Positions 25,827-33,956 of a stretch of DNA of 64,000 bases are shown piece by piece (within the stretch, counting starts at the first letter, position 1; every line of letters begins with the position of its first letter). Under the pieces are notes generated by a model, which worked only from the letters and a program-made list of their open reading frames with translations, was not told the origin of the DNA and did not search any database. The position numbers and the translations under genes are program-made. The stretch covers positions 62,001 through 126,000 of the forward strand of contig JAFLBE010000002.1 of the NCBI GenBank assembly GCA_017303995.1. Direction: 5' to 3'. Source of the stretch: Bacteroidota bacterium (GTDB lineage: Bacteria; Bacteroidota; JABWAT01).

Positions 25827-25940
25827 AACCCCGTTGGGGTTGGAGTGCGGGTAACATGTATCCACCCGGGCCCCTCGATACTCAGCCGAAGGCTGAACTC
25901 GGGGACCGGGGCTATTTATGTTTTACTGCGTTGGGGTTAA
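25827..25940. repeat. Intergenic GC-rich compound inverted repeat
   Basis: AACCCCGTTGGGGTT (25827-25841), then CCCGGGCCCC (25866-25875), CTCAGCCGAAGGCTGA (25881-25896), GGGGACCGGGGC, and GCGTTGGGGTT (25928-25938). The nested palindromes could form a cruciform-like RNA. The 337-bp spacer between comM and aat otherwise holds only TTAACCATTGATCATTTACCA words (26044-26064) and the aat promoter. Confidence 0.65.
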
Positions 25941-26088
25941 AATTTTGAAATTTCACATTTACCCCGTCAAAAGCTGTCCTTCGACTTGTTTACTGAGTCC
26001 CAAGAATCGGAAAAGTGCCGATCAGGATACCAGGTTTTCAACATTAACCATTGATCATTTACCATTATCCATTCTCCTTCGCTTTTTC

Positions 26089-26096
26089 TATCTTTG
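26089..26096 (+). promoter_or_regulatory. -7 element of aat
   Basis: TATCTTTG followed by C, exact TAnnTTTGC. The aat ATG begins 5 nt later, implying a leaderless or nearly leaderless transcript. Confidence 0.5.
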
Positions 26097-26101
26097 CAGT
26101 T

Positions 26102-26686
26102 ATGGAAGAACCAGAAATTACCGTTGACCTGATCCTGCATGCCTATTGCAAAGGCATTTTCCCGATGGCTGATCCTGAAACCGGAAAAATTGACTGGTAC
26201 CAGCCGGATCCAAGGGGTATTTTCCCGATCGACACTTACAAACCCAAAAAATCACTTCAGAATATTCTGAACCGGGGTATTTTTGAAGTCCGTTTTAACA
26301 CCTCTTTTGAACAGGTTATCAGAGGTTGTGCAGAAAACCGGGAAACCTGGATTTCAGAAGAAATTATCAGTTTGTATACCGATTTGTTTGATTTGGGATT
26401 TGCCCATTCTGTGGAAACCTGGCGGGATGATCTGCTGGTGGGCGGACTTTATGGCGTTGCAATCGGACAGGCATTTTTTGGTGAATCCATGTTTTCAAGG
26501 GAATCGAATGCCAGTAAAGTTGCACTTCATCATCTCATTCTCAGAATGAAAGAGCGGAATTTCACCCTTCTGGATACTCAGTTTACAACAAGTCATCTCG
26601 AAATGCTGGGTGCCATTTACATTCCCCACAAAGAGTATCTGAAACGACTCACAAAAGCAGTGAAAACACCGGCGAAATTTGACTAA
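26102..26686 (+). CDS. aat: Leucyl/phenylalanyl-tRNA-protein transferase
   Basis: 194 aa from the ATG at 26102 (MEEPEITVDLILHAYCKGIF); an upstream TTG at 26051 would add residues coded by a word repeat and the promoter. The enzyme tags N-terminal Arg/Lys proteins for ClpAP. GIFPMADPETGKIDWYQPDP, GGLYGVAIGQAFFGESMFS, ASKVALHHLI and LLDTQFTTSHL are conserved. It is a little shorter than the E. coli protein, as is usual outside proteobacteria. Confidence 0.94.
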   Translation: MEEPEITVDLILHAYCKGIFPMADPETGKIDWYQPDPRGIFPIDTYKPKKSLQNILNRGIFEVRFNTSFEQVIRGCAENRETWISEEIISLYTDLFDLGFAHSVETWRDDLLVGGLYGVAIGQAFFGESMFSRESNASKVALHHLILRMKERNFTLLDTQFTTSHLEMLGAIYIPHKEYLKRLTKAVKTPAKFD

Positions 26687-26688
26687 AT

Positions 26689-26718
26689 AAAAAAGGTGGA
26701 TTTTCATCCGCCTTTTTT
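26689..26718 (+). terminator. Terminator between aat and the convergent secreted protein
   Basis: AAAAAAGGTGGA, TTTTCA loop, TCCGCCTTTTTT: nearly perfect stem with A- and T-runs on both sides, so it can serve both convergent genes. Confidence 0.88.
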
Positions 26719-26737
26719 ATTTAACCTGTTTGGTCTT

Positions 26738-27127
26738 TTACTTCATTTTGCCCTGGCCGGTTCCATTACAAGTGCCTGTTCCTGAACCTGAACCTTTATT
26801 TCCGCCCTTGTTTCCTTTACCGGAACCGTTTTTGCCACCCTTGGTTCCGTTACCATTTTTACCACCGTTTTTTGAACCGGCATTGTCATTGATTCCGTCG
26901 CCGTTGGCATCCACAAATCCTTTACCTGATTTCACGCCAGTGTAATCAGCATCTTGACCGTTGGGAATTCCATCGCCGTCAGCATCAGGGGCGTTGTCAT
27001 TAAAACCGTCACCATTCATGTCAACAAATCTTGGTCCGTGTTGGGTTGGTGTGGTTTGAGCAGTTGCAGCAGTTGCCATGAAAATAAGAAGTCCGGCAAG
27101 TGTGAGAAGAGTTGAGAAGCGTTTCAT
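26738..27127 (-). CDS. Secreted Asp/Gly-rich protein with calcium-binding-like repeats
   Basis: 129 aa from the ATG at 27127, which has AAAGGA upstream; a longer frame to 27172 is unlikely. Residues 1-24 are a signal peptide ending ATAATAQ. Then come three thrombospondin-3/EF-like repeats (DMNGDGFNDNAPDADGDGIP, DANGDGINDN), which bind Ca2+ in related proteins. The last 45 residues are Gly, Lys, Asn and Ser only in a collagen-like mix (KNGNGTKGGKNGSGKGNK) that is positively charged. Short proteins of this form are found in Bacteroidota/Chlorobiota without a known role. Confidence 0.75.
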   Translation of the reverse strand: MKRFSTLLTLAGLLIFMATAATAQTTPTQHGPRFVDMNGDGFNDNAPDADGDGIPNGQDADYTGVKSGKGFVDANGDGINDNAGSKNGGKNGNGTKGGKNGSGKGNKGGNKGSGSGTGTCNGTGQGKMK

Positions 27128-27334
27128 GATTTTATCCTTTGAGTTTGGTTTGTTTTCCCTGGTGTTTATCATCAGGAGTTGTCTATTGGTAATTCAATTG
27201 CCGTGCCGAAAAATCGGGGAACCTGGAAAGTGAATAAAAGACAAAGGATAAGTCGTATATAAATAAGGGGTTGTAGATTCTGTAAGTTAATAAATCAATC
27301 CCATTTTCCCGGATCTGATCAACCTGGGTAGCGA

Positions 27335-27362
27335 CCGTCCGGTCGTGAAACCGACCAGACGG
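27335..27362. repeat. Inverted repeat beyond the copper-receptor gene
   Basis: CCGTCCGGTCG / CGACCAGACGG with one mismatch and a 6-nt loop, 9 nt after the minus-strand stop at 27372. It may act as a 3' stabiliser or weak terminator; a T-run follows the stop but precedes the stem. The rest of the 27173-27371 spacer shows nothing else. Confidence 0.5.
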
Positions 27363-27371
27363 ACGAAAAAA

Positions 27372-29225
27372 TCAATACATCATTCTGAGGTTTAGGCGGA
27401 TTGTAGTTCCGGGTTCCAAAACTTTAAATCCACTCGAAAACGGATCTCTGACATAAGACAGGTGTCTCGTGTAAGTGTGGTTTAGCAGGTTTTCAACATC
27501 AAGTTCCAGATAAACCGGTGAAAGGTCTGCAAAGAGTCCGGCATCCAACCGGTTCCAGGCTTTTCCGGAAGTTTCAAGCAATCCGGAATCAACCCGTTTC
27601 TGCACATTTTCCCAGGTATGTCTCAGCCAAAACCGGGTTCCAAAATAAACCGGTGATTTTAATGTTGAAATCAGCTGAAGCGGAAGAATTTCAGTAAGAG
27701 GTTTGCCGGTTGTCCGGTTTTCGCCATACGTGTAAACCAATCGTGAATCAGCAAATTCAGAATTGGCACCAAGTGTAACTCCTGCAAGTAGGGCATTGAT
27801 GTTGGTATAAGTTTGATATTTTTGAGTTCCCACTGTTTTTGCAGAAGGACTCACATAATCCAGAATATAACTTCCGAACATATCAGCAGAAAAAACAGAC
27901 CACTGCAGATTGGTTTTCAGTGAACTTCTGATAGGTTGGGTTAAAGTCGGATTTCCACTCCACCAGGGTTTGCCTGCCATCCTTTGAACTTTAACGAACA
28001 AAGCTTCCGCCTCCGGGAAATCAGCAGAAAAATCCAACATGCCGCTCAACGTGAGTTGATCTGCAAATAATTCGGTGCGGGTTACTGATAGACCTGCAAC
28101 AGGGAAAATGCGATTATCCTCAGCATCCTGATAAACTGCCTTGTAATAGGCCTTATTTTTATCATCACCAGTCTGATAAGTAGCAAGTCCACCTTTACCC
28201 GTTATTTGAAACCCGGCAGCATCCATCGTATAAATGATATTTCCGGCAAAAAGACCAACATCCGGCAATAAATGATTTTTGAGGGTCATCATTCCGTTTG
28301 CCATGACAATTTTATTATCGGCATTCCATTTCCGGTAATAAACTTCAAACAAGTCTGATTTTAGACCAACCGTCAGATTTTTCGCATCGGTTTCCATCGG
28401 CATGGTATTTACCCGCAGTTCATTGTTCATCAGATGATCAGTGTAATTGAAGTAAAGTTTGTAGGAATCAAATCCGACAGATCCGTTATAAACCACACTT
28501 TTAATTTCATCCATCTGCAGGTACGGAAATGAAATATTTTCAGAAATCATCAGGTTTCCTGAATAATCCCAGCTTCCTGCATGGCCCATGAACGTCCCTT
28601 CCCCCAGTCTGAAACTGGTATTTTCCTTGTAACCATACAGATCTTTGAAAGATTTTCCGTTTCCGGCAGAATAGGGAAGACCGGTTGCAAACCGAAAAGA
28701 CGATCGGTTATTAAAACCTTCACCCAATACCGAAAGGTCAGTTTCAGAGGTGTGACCGGTTGTGTGAGAAGCTGATCCGGAAAAGAGAAAAGCCTCCCTT
28801 GGCCGTGACCGGTGGATAACAATGGCACCACCGAGTCCTGATTGAAGATTGGCAGATGATTTTACCAGTTCAACCGATTCTATTTCAATAGGGTTGATTC
28901 TGGAAAGTGGTGCATCCATCCGCATCGGACAGGCGTTGTGGTACCGTTCACCATCAATAATGACCGTAAAATCGCCACGTTTCATTCCGTCAGCATAAAC
29001 ATCCTGAGCCAGAAACGAGCCTTTCGTAATGATATTGAACCCGCCAAGTTCAAGAAGGGAATTCATTTTGCTCTTCTCCATTGGGAATTCCTGCTGACTG
29101 AGCGTGTATTTTTTACCAAAAACAGTAATTTGCTTTAAATCGTAAACCCGGGTTGAATCCTGAGCGAGAATTGAATTCGCAAATAATACGAGTAACAGAC
29201 CTGAAAATATTATTCTGTAAAACAC
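27372..29225 (-). CDS. TonB-dependent receptor, OprC-like (copper)
   Basis: 617 aa outer-membrane receptor. It starts at GTG with GGAGG 4 nt upstream; residues 1-21 are a signal peptide (LLLVLFANSILAQ). A short plug domain with VIIDGERYHNACPMRMDAP is followed by IEIESVELVKSSANLQSGLGGAI and a long beta-barrel ending in an aromatic residue (NLRMMY). The CxxxM pair C99/M103 sits where the copper-binding CxxxM of OprC-type receptors lies, with His96 close by. Copper uptake is inferred from that motif only. A Cys-motif membrane protein lies directly upstream in the same orientation. Confidence 0.8.
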   Translation of the reverse strand: MFYRIIFSGLLLVLFANSILAQDSTRVYDLKQITVFGKKYTLSQQEFPMEKSKMNSLLELGGFNIITKGSFLAQDVYADGMKRGDFTVIIDGERYHNACPMRMDAPLSRINPIEIESVELVKSSANLQSGLGGAIVIHRSRPREAFLFSGSASHTTGHTSETDLSVLGEGFNNRSSFRFATGLPYSAGNGKSFKDLYGYKENTSFRLGEGTFMGHAGSWDYSGNLMISENISFPYLQMDEIKSVVYNGSVGFDSYKLYFNYTDHLMNNELRVNTMPMETDAKNLTVGLKSDLFEVYYRKWNADNKIVMANGMMTLKNHLLPDVGLFAGNIIYTMDAAGFQITGKGGLATYQTGDDKNKAYYKAVYQDAEDNRIFPVAGLSVTRTELFADQLTLSGMLDFSADFPEAEALFVKVQRMAGKPWWSGNPTLTQPIRSSLKTNLQWSVFSADMFGSYILDYVSPSAKTVGTQKYQTYTNINALLAGVTLGANSEFADSRLVYTYGENRTTGKPLTEILPLQLISTLKSPVYFGTRFWLRHTWENVQKRVDSGLLETSGKAWNRLDAGLFADLSPVYLELDVENLLNHTYTRHLSYVRDPFSSGFKVLEPGTTIRLNLRMMY

Positions 29226-29318
29226 AAAACCTCCATAAATTGAGTTAAGTCATTTAATAAAATAGAAAAACGTGATCACCCGAAGTGAAACGTTAATTAA
29301 AAAACAAGCGAGAAAGAC

Positions 29319-29723
29319 TTATACCAAAACGGGAGGTTTGATCAGTTCGGATGTATATCCGGTAGAAAGAGTTTGAAAATCATTGTTTTTTCGGAAGGAA
29401 GTTAACTTGCACACAAGACCGGGTAAAATAGCCGGCTGTTGGGTAAATTCAGAAACTGATAATTTCGAAATCAATTTTGGAAGTTGAGATTCCCCTGCTT
29501 TTAAAGGATCAGGTTGTTCTTCTTCATCGACGGCTTTTACTTGTTTTTTGAGGTAACATTTACCGTCACATGCAACCACCTTTTTTTCACAGACAGAATT
29601 GGCAATCGATTGCTGTTTCAGAAAAAATAGGCCATAGATCATCCCGATCCGGTTAACCTGGATAAATACCAGTAATAACGCAATTACCGGAATAAGCCGT
29701 GATGTCGAAAAAAATCGAATCAT
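29319..29723 (-). CDS. Small membrane-anchored protein with CDGKCYLKK motif
   Basis: 134 aa from the ATG at 29723 (MIRFFSTSRLIPV); the longer frame to 29759 is coded by a CACGAAA word repeat. One N-terminal helix (VIALLLVFIQV) is followed by NRIGMIYGLFFLKQQSIANSVCEKK and CDGKCYLKKQ. The spaced Cys residues (C-x7-C-x3-C) suggest metal or disulfide chemistry outside the membrane. Bacteroidota proteins of this form are often placed next to TonB receptors; here it precedes the OprC-like receptor by 93 nt and probably shares its transcript. Function not established. Confidence 0.7.
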   Translation of the reverse strand: MIRFFSTSRLIPVIALLLVFIQVNRIGMIYGLFFLKQQSIANSVCEKKVVACDGKCYLKKQVKAVDEEEQPDPLKAGESQLPKLISKLSVSEFTQQPAILPGLVCKLTSFRKNNDFQTLSTGYTSELIKPPVLV

Positions 29724-29736
29724 AAAATGGGAATTA

Positions 29737-29890
29737 ACCACGAAAAGCACGAAACACACGAAAAAATACGAAAAGACGGCTTTTTGGGAAAATGCAAATA
29801 TCTTTTAAACTTTTTATGGTTTGAAAAAATTGGCATTTAACTAAAAGAATTTGTTTTCTTTCGTGTATTTCGTGTGTTTCGTGGAAAAAG
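29737..29890. repeat. CACGAAA word arrays in inverted orientation
   Basis: CCACGAAAAGCACGAAACAC.. (29738-29774) and its near reverse complement CTTTCGTGTATTTCGTGTG.. (29859-29886). The 16-mer CACGAAACACACGAAA is shared exactly by one arm and the complement of the other. The 85 nt between them hold no gene. Confidence 0.7.
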
Positions 29891-29900
29891 GTATTTGTTT

Positions 29901-31019
29901 TTACCGGTGCCGTCCGCTCATTTCACCGAGGCGACCAGAGAATTCACTTTTGCTCACATAAACTGATTTGATTCCGCCAATGAGTTCCAGACGTTTTTCA
30001 GCAAACAGATTTGCAGCTTCATAGGTCGGAATCTTGTTTTCACGGGCGATGGAATAAATTTTGAGCATCAGATCATAAATACTTCTTGCCTGAGTCAATG
30101 CTTTTTCCTGGTTGTAACCTTCAAGTTCATTGGCAACGTTGATCAGTCCGCCGGCATTGATCACATAGTCGGGTGCGTAGAGAATTCCTTTTTCCAGGAG
30201 CATTTGTCCGTGTTTTTTCTCATCAGCAAGCTGGTTATTCGCAGCACCGGCGATGATTTTTGCTTTCATTTTCGGGATGGTTTCGTCGTTTACTGTTGCA
30301 CCTAATGCACAGGGCGAATAAACATCCATATCAAGATCAAAAAGTTCAGAAGGTGCAACCCCGATTGCGCCATAATCATTTACAACCCGGGTTACCCGTT
30401 CATCATCAATATCTGTGATGTAGACTTTGCATCCTTCTTTTCTTAAATGGCCAACGAGATAGGAACCCACATGACCAGCACCCTGAACGGCAATGGTTTT
30501 TCCGGTGAGGACATCTGTTCCAAACATTTCTTTAACTGTGGCCTTGATTCCCATATAAACGCCAAGTGCCGTAACCGGTGACGGATCACCCGAACCGCCA
30601 AGTTGTTTTGAAATTCCGGTCACGTATTTCGTTTCAGCACGAACCCATTCCATATCGCGGGTTTCGGTGCCCACATCTTCAGCTGTAATGTACCGACCGG
30701 CAAGTCCTTCAATAAAGCGACCGAAAGACCGAAAAAGAGCTTCATTTTTATCTGTTTTAGGATTTCCAATAATGACGGCTTTTCCGCCACCAAGATTGAG
30801 CCCGGCAGCAGCAGCTTTGTAAGTCATTCCGCGGGATAGGCGAAGCACATCTTTCAGTGCAGCCGCTTCATCTTCGTAAGCCCACATCCGGGTTCCGCCA
30901 AGTGCAGGTCCGAGAGTCGTGTTGTGAATTGCAATGATGGCTCTGAGTCCAGTTCTGTTATCAGAAAGATAGACAACCTGTTCGTGGTCACGCAGGCTCA
31001 TCGAATTAAAAACGTCCAT
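29901..31019 (-). CDS. Leucine dehydrogenase (Glu/Leu/Phe/Val dehydrogenase family)
   Basis: 372 aa NAD-dependent amino-acid dehydrogenase. GGTRMWAYEDEAAALKDVLRL, the catalytic-Lys region MTYKAAAAGLNLGGGKAV, the Asp-containing AEDVGTETRDM and the NAD fold IAVQGAGHVGSYLVGHL match leucine/valine dehydrogenases, which deaminate branched-chain amino acids, rather than glutamate dehydrogenases. It lies 11 nt after the ABC ATPase gene on the same strand and may be co-transcribed, although the functions are unrelated. Confidence 0.9.
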   Translation of the reverse strand: MDVFNSMSLRDHEQVVYLSDNRTGLRAIIAIHNTTLGPALGGTRMWAYEDEAAALKDVLRLSRGMTYKAAAAGLNLGGGKAVIIGNPKTDKNEALFRSFGRFIEGLAGRYITAEDVGTETRDMEWVRAETKYVTGISKQLGGSGDPSPVTALGVYMGIKATVKEMFGTDVLTGKTIAVQGAGHVGSYLVGHLRKEGCKVYITDIDDERVTRVVNDYGAIGVAPSELFDLDMDVYSPCALGATVNDETIPKMKAKIIAGAANNQLADEKKHGQMLLEKGILYAPDYVINAGGLINVANELEGYNQEKALTQARSIYDLMLKIYSIARENKIPTYEAANLFAEKRLELIGGIKSVYVSKSEFSGRLGEMSGRHR

Positions 31020-31030
31020 TTTTTGGTCTC

Positions 31031-31843
31031 CTATGGTTTGGTCATTGGGTCTGAGTTTGTCCGGAATTCAGACGCCGCCACCTGAACATGAATAAAATCA
31101 TTTTCCTGGCGGATGGTCACCGGTATTTCAAAGGCTTCACGGATGGCAGTTTCGGTCAGAACTGCAGTTGCAAATCCGGATTGGTAAAGTTGCCCGCAAC
31201 GTAAAATCACGGCATGAGTACTGAAACTGGCAGCTAAAGTCAGATCATGGCAGGCGGTTATAATCGTACAGCCGGTTTGAATCTGAAGATCTTTAAGCAA
31301 TCTGAAAATTTCAATCTGATGTTTCAAGTCGAGATGGGCTGTTGGTTCATCCAGAATGATGCAGCCGGCTTGCTGAGCAAGAGCACGGGCAATCCAAACC
31401 CGTTGCTGTTCACCACCCGAAAGCTGGGCAATTGGCTTCCCCTTTAAATGGGAAATGTCAGCTTTTTTTACAGCAGAATCAATCTGAATCTGATCGTGTT
31501 CTGAAAGCAATCCCATCCAGCTTAAATAAGGTGTTCTCCCAGTCGAAACCAGTTCTTCAACGGTCATGTTGAAAAGTAAATCCTGTTTTTGCGGAACGTA
31601 GGCTACATTTTTTGCCCGTTCACCGGCAGAAATGGAACTGAATTCACGTCCATCGAAAAAAACGGATCCGGAATCAGGGGTTAAAATCCCGCACAATAAT
31701 TTGAGAAGGGTTGATTTTCCGCTGCCGTTAGCGCCAACAATTGAAACAAAGCTTCCGGCCGGAAAGTCAAAGGAAATCTGGTCAAGGGCATGGAATTTCT
31801 GTCCGGGATAGTGGAAAGAAACCGAGTTAAGCCGAAAACTCAT
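31031..31843 (-). CDS. ABC transporter ATP-binding protein (iron-siderophore/cobalamin type)
   Basis: 270 aa, FecE/BtuD-like. Walker A GANGSGKSTL, Q-loop YVPQKQDL, signature LSGGEQQRV and Walker B CIILDEPTAHLD are intact, with the switch His in TACHDLTLA. It overlaps the permease gene by 4 nt (ATGA), so the importer is translated as a unit. Confidence 0.94.
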   Translation of the reverse strand: MSFRLNSVSFHYPGQKFHALDQISFDFPAGSFVSIVGANGSGKSTLLKLLCGILTPDSGSVFFDGREFSSISAGERAKNVAYVPQKQDLLFNMTVEELVSTGRTPYLSWMGLLSEHDQIQIDSAVKKADISHLKGKPIAQLSGGEQQRVWIARALAQQAGCIILDEPTAHLDLKHQIEIFRLLKDLQIQTGCTIITACHDLTLAASFSTHAVILRCGQLYQSGFATAVLTETAIREAFEIPVTIRQENDFIHVQVAASEFRTNSDPMTKP

Positions 31844-32820
31844 GTGGACTGCTTTCGCATTAAGGCTATAAAAAAGGGAGCACCGAGAAAAGCAGTTATG
31901 GCGCCGACCGGTAATTCAACCGGGAAAAGTGCAGCACGGGCAATCCAGTCTGCAATCATCAGCAGCATACCGCCGCCAAGAAAAGAAAATGGAATGAGGT
32001 AACGGTGGTCAAAACCATAAAACCGGCGCAAAATATGCGGAATGACAAGACCAACAAACCCAATTATCCCGCTCACACAAACCGCAAGTGCTGTCAATGC
32101 TGAAACATAAAGATAGGAGACTTTCTTTATCCGGTCAACGGGAATTCCAACCTGACTCGCAACTTCTTCTCCTGTCAATATCAGGTTGTAGGCGTAGGAA
32201 TAACGGTAAACCAGTAGAATGATCAGAAGAATAATCGGGAAAAGTGTAAAAATAACGGATGAGGATCCAAGGCTCAGATTCCCCATCAGCCAGGTGATGG
32301 CGGTTCGAAGTCCATCGCCCAGAAAAGTAAATGACATAAAAATCAAAGCAGAGACAAAAGCACCCATCATAACACCGCCTAAAAGCAGGCGGCCATTGTC
32401 AATCCGGCCATAACGAAGCCCGGTGAAATAAACAACAACCATGACCAGAACCGCACCGGTGAAAGCACCACCAATCTGAAAAGAAAAAAGAGAAGCACCC
32501 AGAATCAGAGGAAGAATTGCACCAAAAGAAGCACCTGAGCTGATTCCCAGAATGTAAGGTTCTGCAAGCGGATTTCTGACGATGAGCTGAAGAACAAGTC
32601 CTGAAACGGCAAGAGCACCACCAGTCATGAGTCCGTTTATCACTCTGGGCAACCTGACTTCCCACAAGATTGAAGATAAAATCGGATCATCAAATCCGGT
32701 CAGAAGCATCTGGACTGAAACACTTCCCGGTTGAACCAAAAGACAAAACAGAAAAACCGGAATCAGTATAAGAAGCCAGACAGACAAATGAAGAAGAAGT
32801 GTGTTTACACGAAAAGTCAT
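31840..32820 (-). CDS. FecCD/BtuC-family ABC permease
   Basis: 326 aa with about nine to ten membrane helices. Conserved segments include LPRVINGLMTGGALAVSGL, NPLAEPYILGISSGASFGA, FVGLVIPHILRR (the EAA-like coupling region) and ELPVGAITAFLGAPFFIALM. It forms the channel of a type II importer for ferric siderophores, haem or cobalamin; the sequence does not decide which. It overlaps both neighbouring genes by 4 nt. Confidence 0.94.
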   Translation of the reverse strand: MTFRVNTLLLHLSVWLLILIPVFLFCLLVQPGSVSVQMLLTGFDDPILSSILWEVRLPRVINGLMTGGALAVSGLVLQLIVRNPLAEPYILGISSGASFGAILPLILGASLFSFQIGGAFTGAVLVMVVVYFTGLRYGRIDNGRLLLGGVMMGAFVSALIFMSFTFLGDGLRTAITWLMGNLSLGSSSVIFTLFPIILLIILLVYRYSYAYNLILTGEEVASQVGIPVDRIKKVSYLYVSALTALAVCVSGIIGFVGLVIPHILRRFYGFDHRYLIPFSFLGGGMLLMIADWIARAALFPVELPVGAITAFLGAPFFIALMRKQST

Positions 32821-33737
32821 GGTTTTAACCTGGAATTCAGATCTGCAACCGCATCAGCAACCCGTGGGCCGGGACGAAGGTACAAATCGGGATTTACTTT
32901 GAAGACTTTCCCGGATTTTACTGCTTTCAGATTTTTGAACGGACCTTTAAACAATTCAGGATCAGGGTCATCTTCGGATGGCCAGAGAATAACATCCGGG
33001 TTCATCTTTAATAATCCTTCCTGATTGATAACCGGATATCTTTCAGGTCCGGATGGCACAACATTGAAACCGCCTGCTTTTTCAAGAATATCATCAAGAA
33101 AAGATCCTTTAGCTGCAGAAATCAGTGGTTTTTCATTTAATAGAGTAAATATGGATGGTTTCGAAGGAAGAATGGAAAGCTTTTCTGTTTTTTCAATCAT
33201 GGATTTTATAACAGAATCTGCCTGTGATTCATGTCCCGTTAATTCCCCTATTAATTGAATCGTTGCAAGAATTTGATCCCAGGATGACGGATTGATGGTA
33301 AAAACAGGAATCCCGGCACTTTTCGCCCGGTCAGAAATGGCCTTTGGATTTCCGTCAGCAGTAACAAGAATTAAATCTGGTTGGAGCTGAAGCATCGACT
33401 CCAAATTTGGGTTGGTTAGACCGCCGGTTCTTGGTTTTGTTTTGGCTGCATCAGGGAAGGTGCAAAAATCAGTCACACCGGCAATTTGATTTCCTGCCCC
33501 GATTGCAAACAGGATTTCTGTGATATTGGGAGCAAGGGAAATGATTTTTTCAGGGCGGATGGGAACAGTAACTTCCTGACCGATTGCGTCAATGACAATT
33601 TTGCCAGGTTTATCTTCTTTTTTTGGTGAACAGGAAGTAAGAAATACCAAAGTGAAAAGAAAAAATGCAAAGAAAAACCTTTGATAAAAGGAAGGAATAA
33701 TACAGTTTTTAGATGATTCTAACCGGAGTTTTTGCAT
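32817..33737 (-). CDS. Lipoprotein substrate-binding protein of the importer (BtuF/FhuD class)
   Basis: 306 aa. After an N-terminal helix comes the lipobox FLTSC, so the protein is membrane-tethered. EKIISLAPNITEILFAIGAG, GVTDFC, LTNPNLESMLQLQPDLIL and KSGKVFKVNP are typical of BtuF-like helical-backbone metal receptors. Family resemblance slightly favours cobalamin, but iron-chelate binding is possible. A 219-bp repeat-rich spacer separates it from the outer-membrane protein gene; no cobalamin riboswitch is visible there. Confidence 0.88.
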   Translation of the reverse strand: MQKLRLESSKNCIIPSFYQRFFFAFFLFTLVFLTSCSPKKEDKPGKIVIDAIGQEVTVPIRPEKIISLAPNITEILFAIGAGNQIAGVTDFCTFPDAAKTKPRTGGLTNPNLESMLQLQPDLILVTADGNPKAISDRAKSAGIPVFTINPSSWDQILATIQLIGELTGHESQADSVIKSMIEKTEKLSILPSKPSIFTLLNEKPLISAAKGSFLDDILEKAGGFNVVPSGPERYPVINQEGLLKMNPDVILWPSEDDPDPELFKGPFKNLKAVKSGKVFKVNPDLYLRPGPRVADAVADLNSRLKP

Positions 33738-33804
33738 TTAAATAATTTTTGGTTTCACCGCCGTCAGCCAGTCGGCGAAGTGGCAAACAAAGTGCCCATT
33801 AAAT

Positions 33805-33932
33805 CGAATCTGTGTTTGAGTCGGTCAAAAGACCGACGAGTTCAGATTCGATGAGGGCCGGCGTGCCAGCCACAAGCCAAAGACTGGGTGGGCGGAATGG
33901 GTTTTGGGTACTTTTGCCCAGTCAAAAGTACC
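33805..33932. repeat. Intergenic hairpin pair before the importer operon
   Basis: Two inverted repeats: CGAATCTG..GAGTCGGTC-AAAA-GACCGAC..CAGATTCG (33805-33850) and GGTACTTTTG-CCCAGT-CAAAAGTACC (33907-33932), joined by GGGCCGGCGTGCCAGCC. They fill most of the 33738-33956 gap. The arrangement resembles multi-copy intergenic elements; only this copy is in the window. Confidence 0.65.
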
Positions 33933-33956
33933 TTTCCTAAAAAAGGAACTTAATTC

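Noticed and set aside
26730-26945. Proline-rich frame on the plus strand
   Set aside because: It is the complement of the Gly-rich tail of the secreted protein; the proline pattern is an artefact of that composition.
33738-33956. Cobalamin riboswitch before the importer
   Set aside because: The stems lack a recognisable B12 box and core; they look like intergenic inverted repeats.
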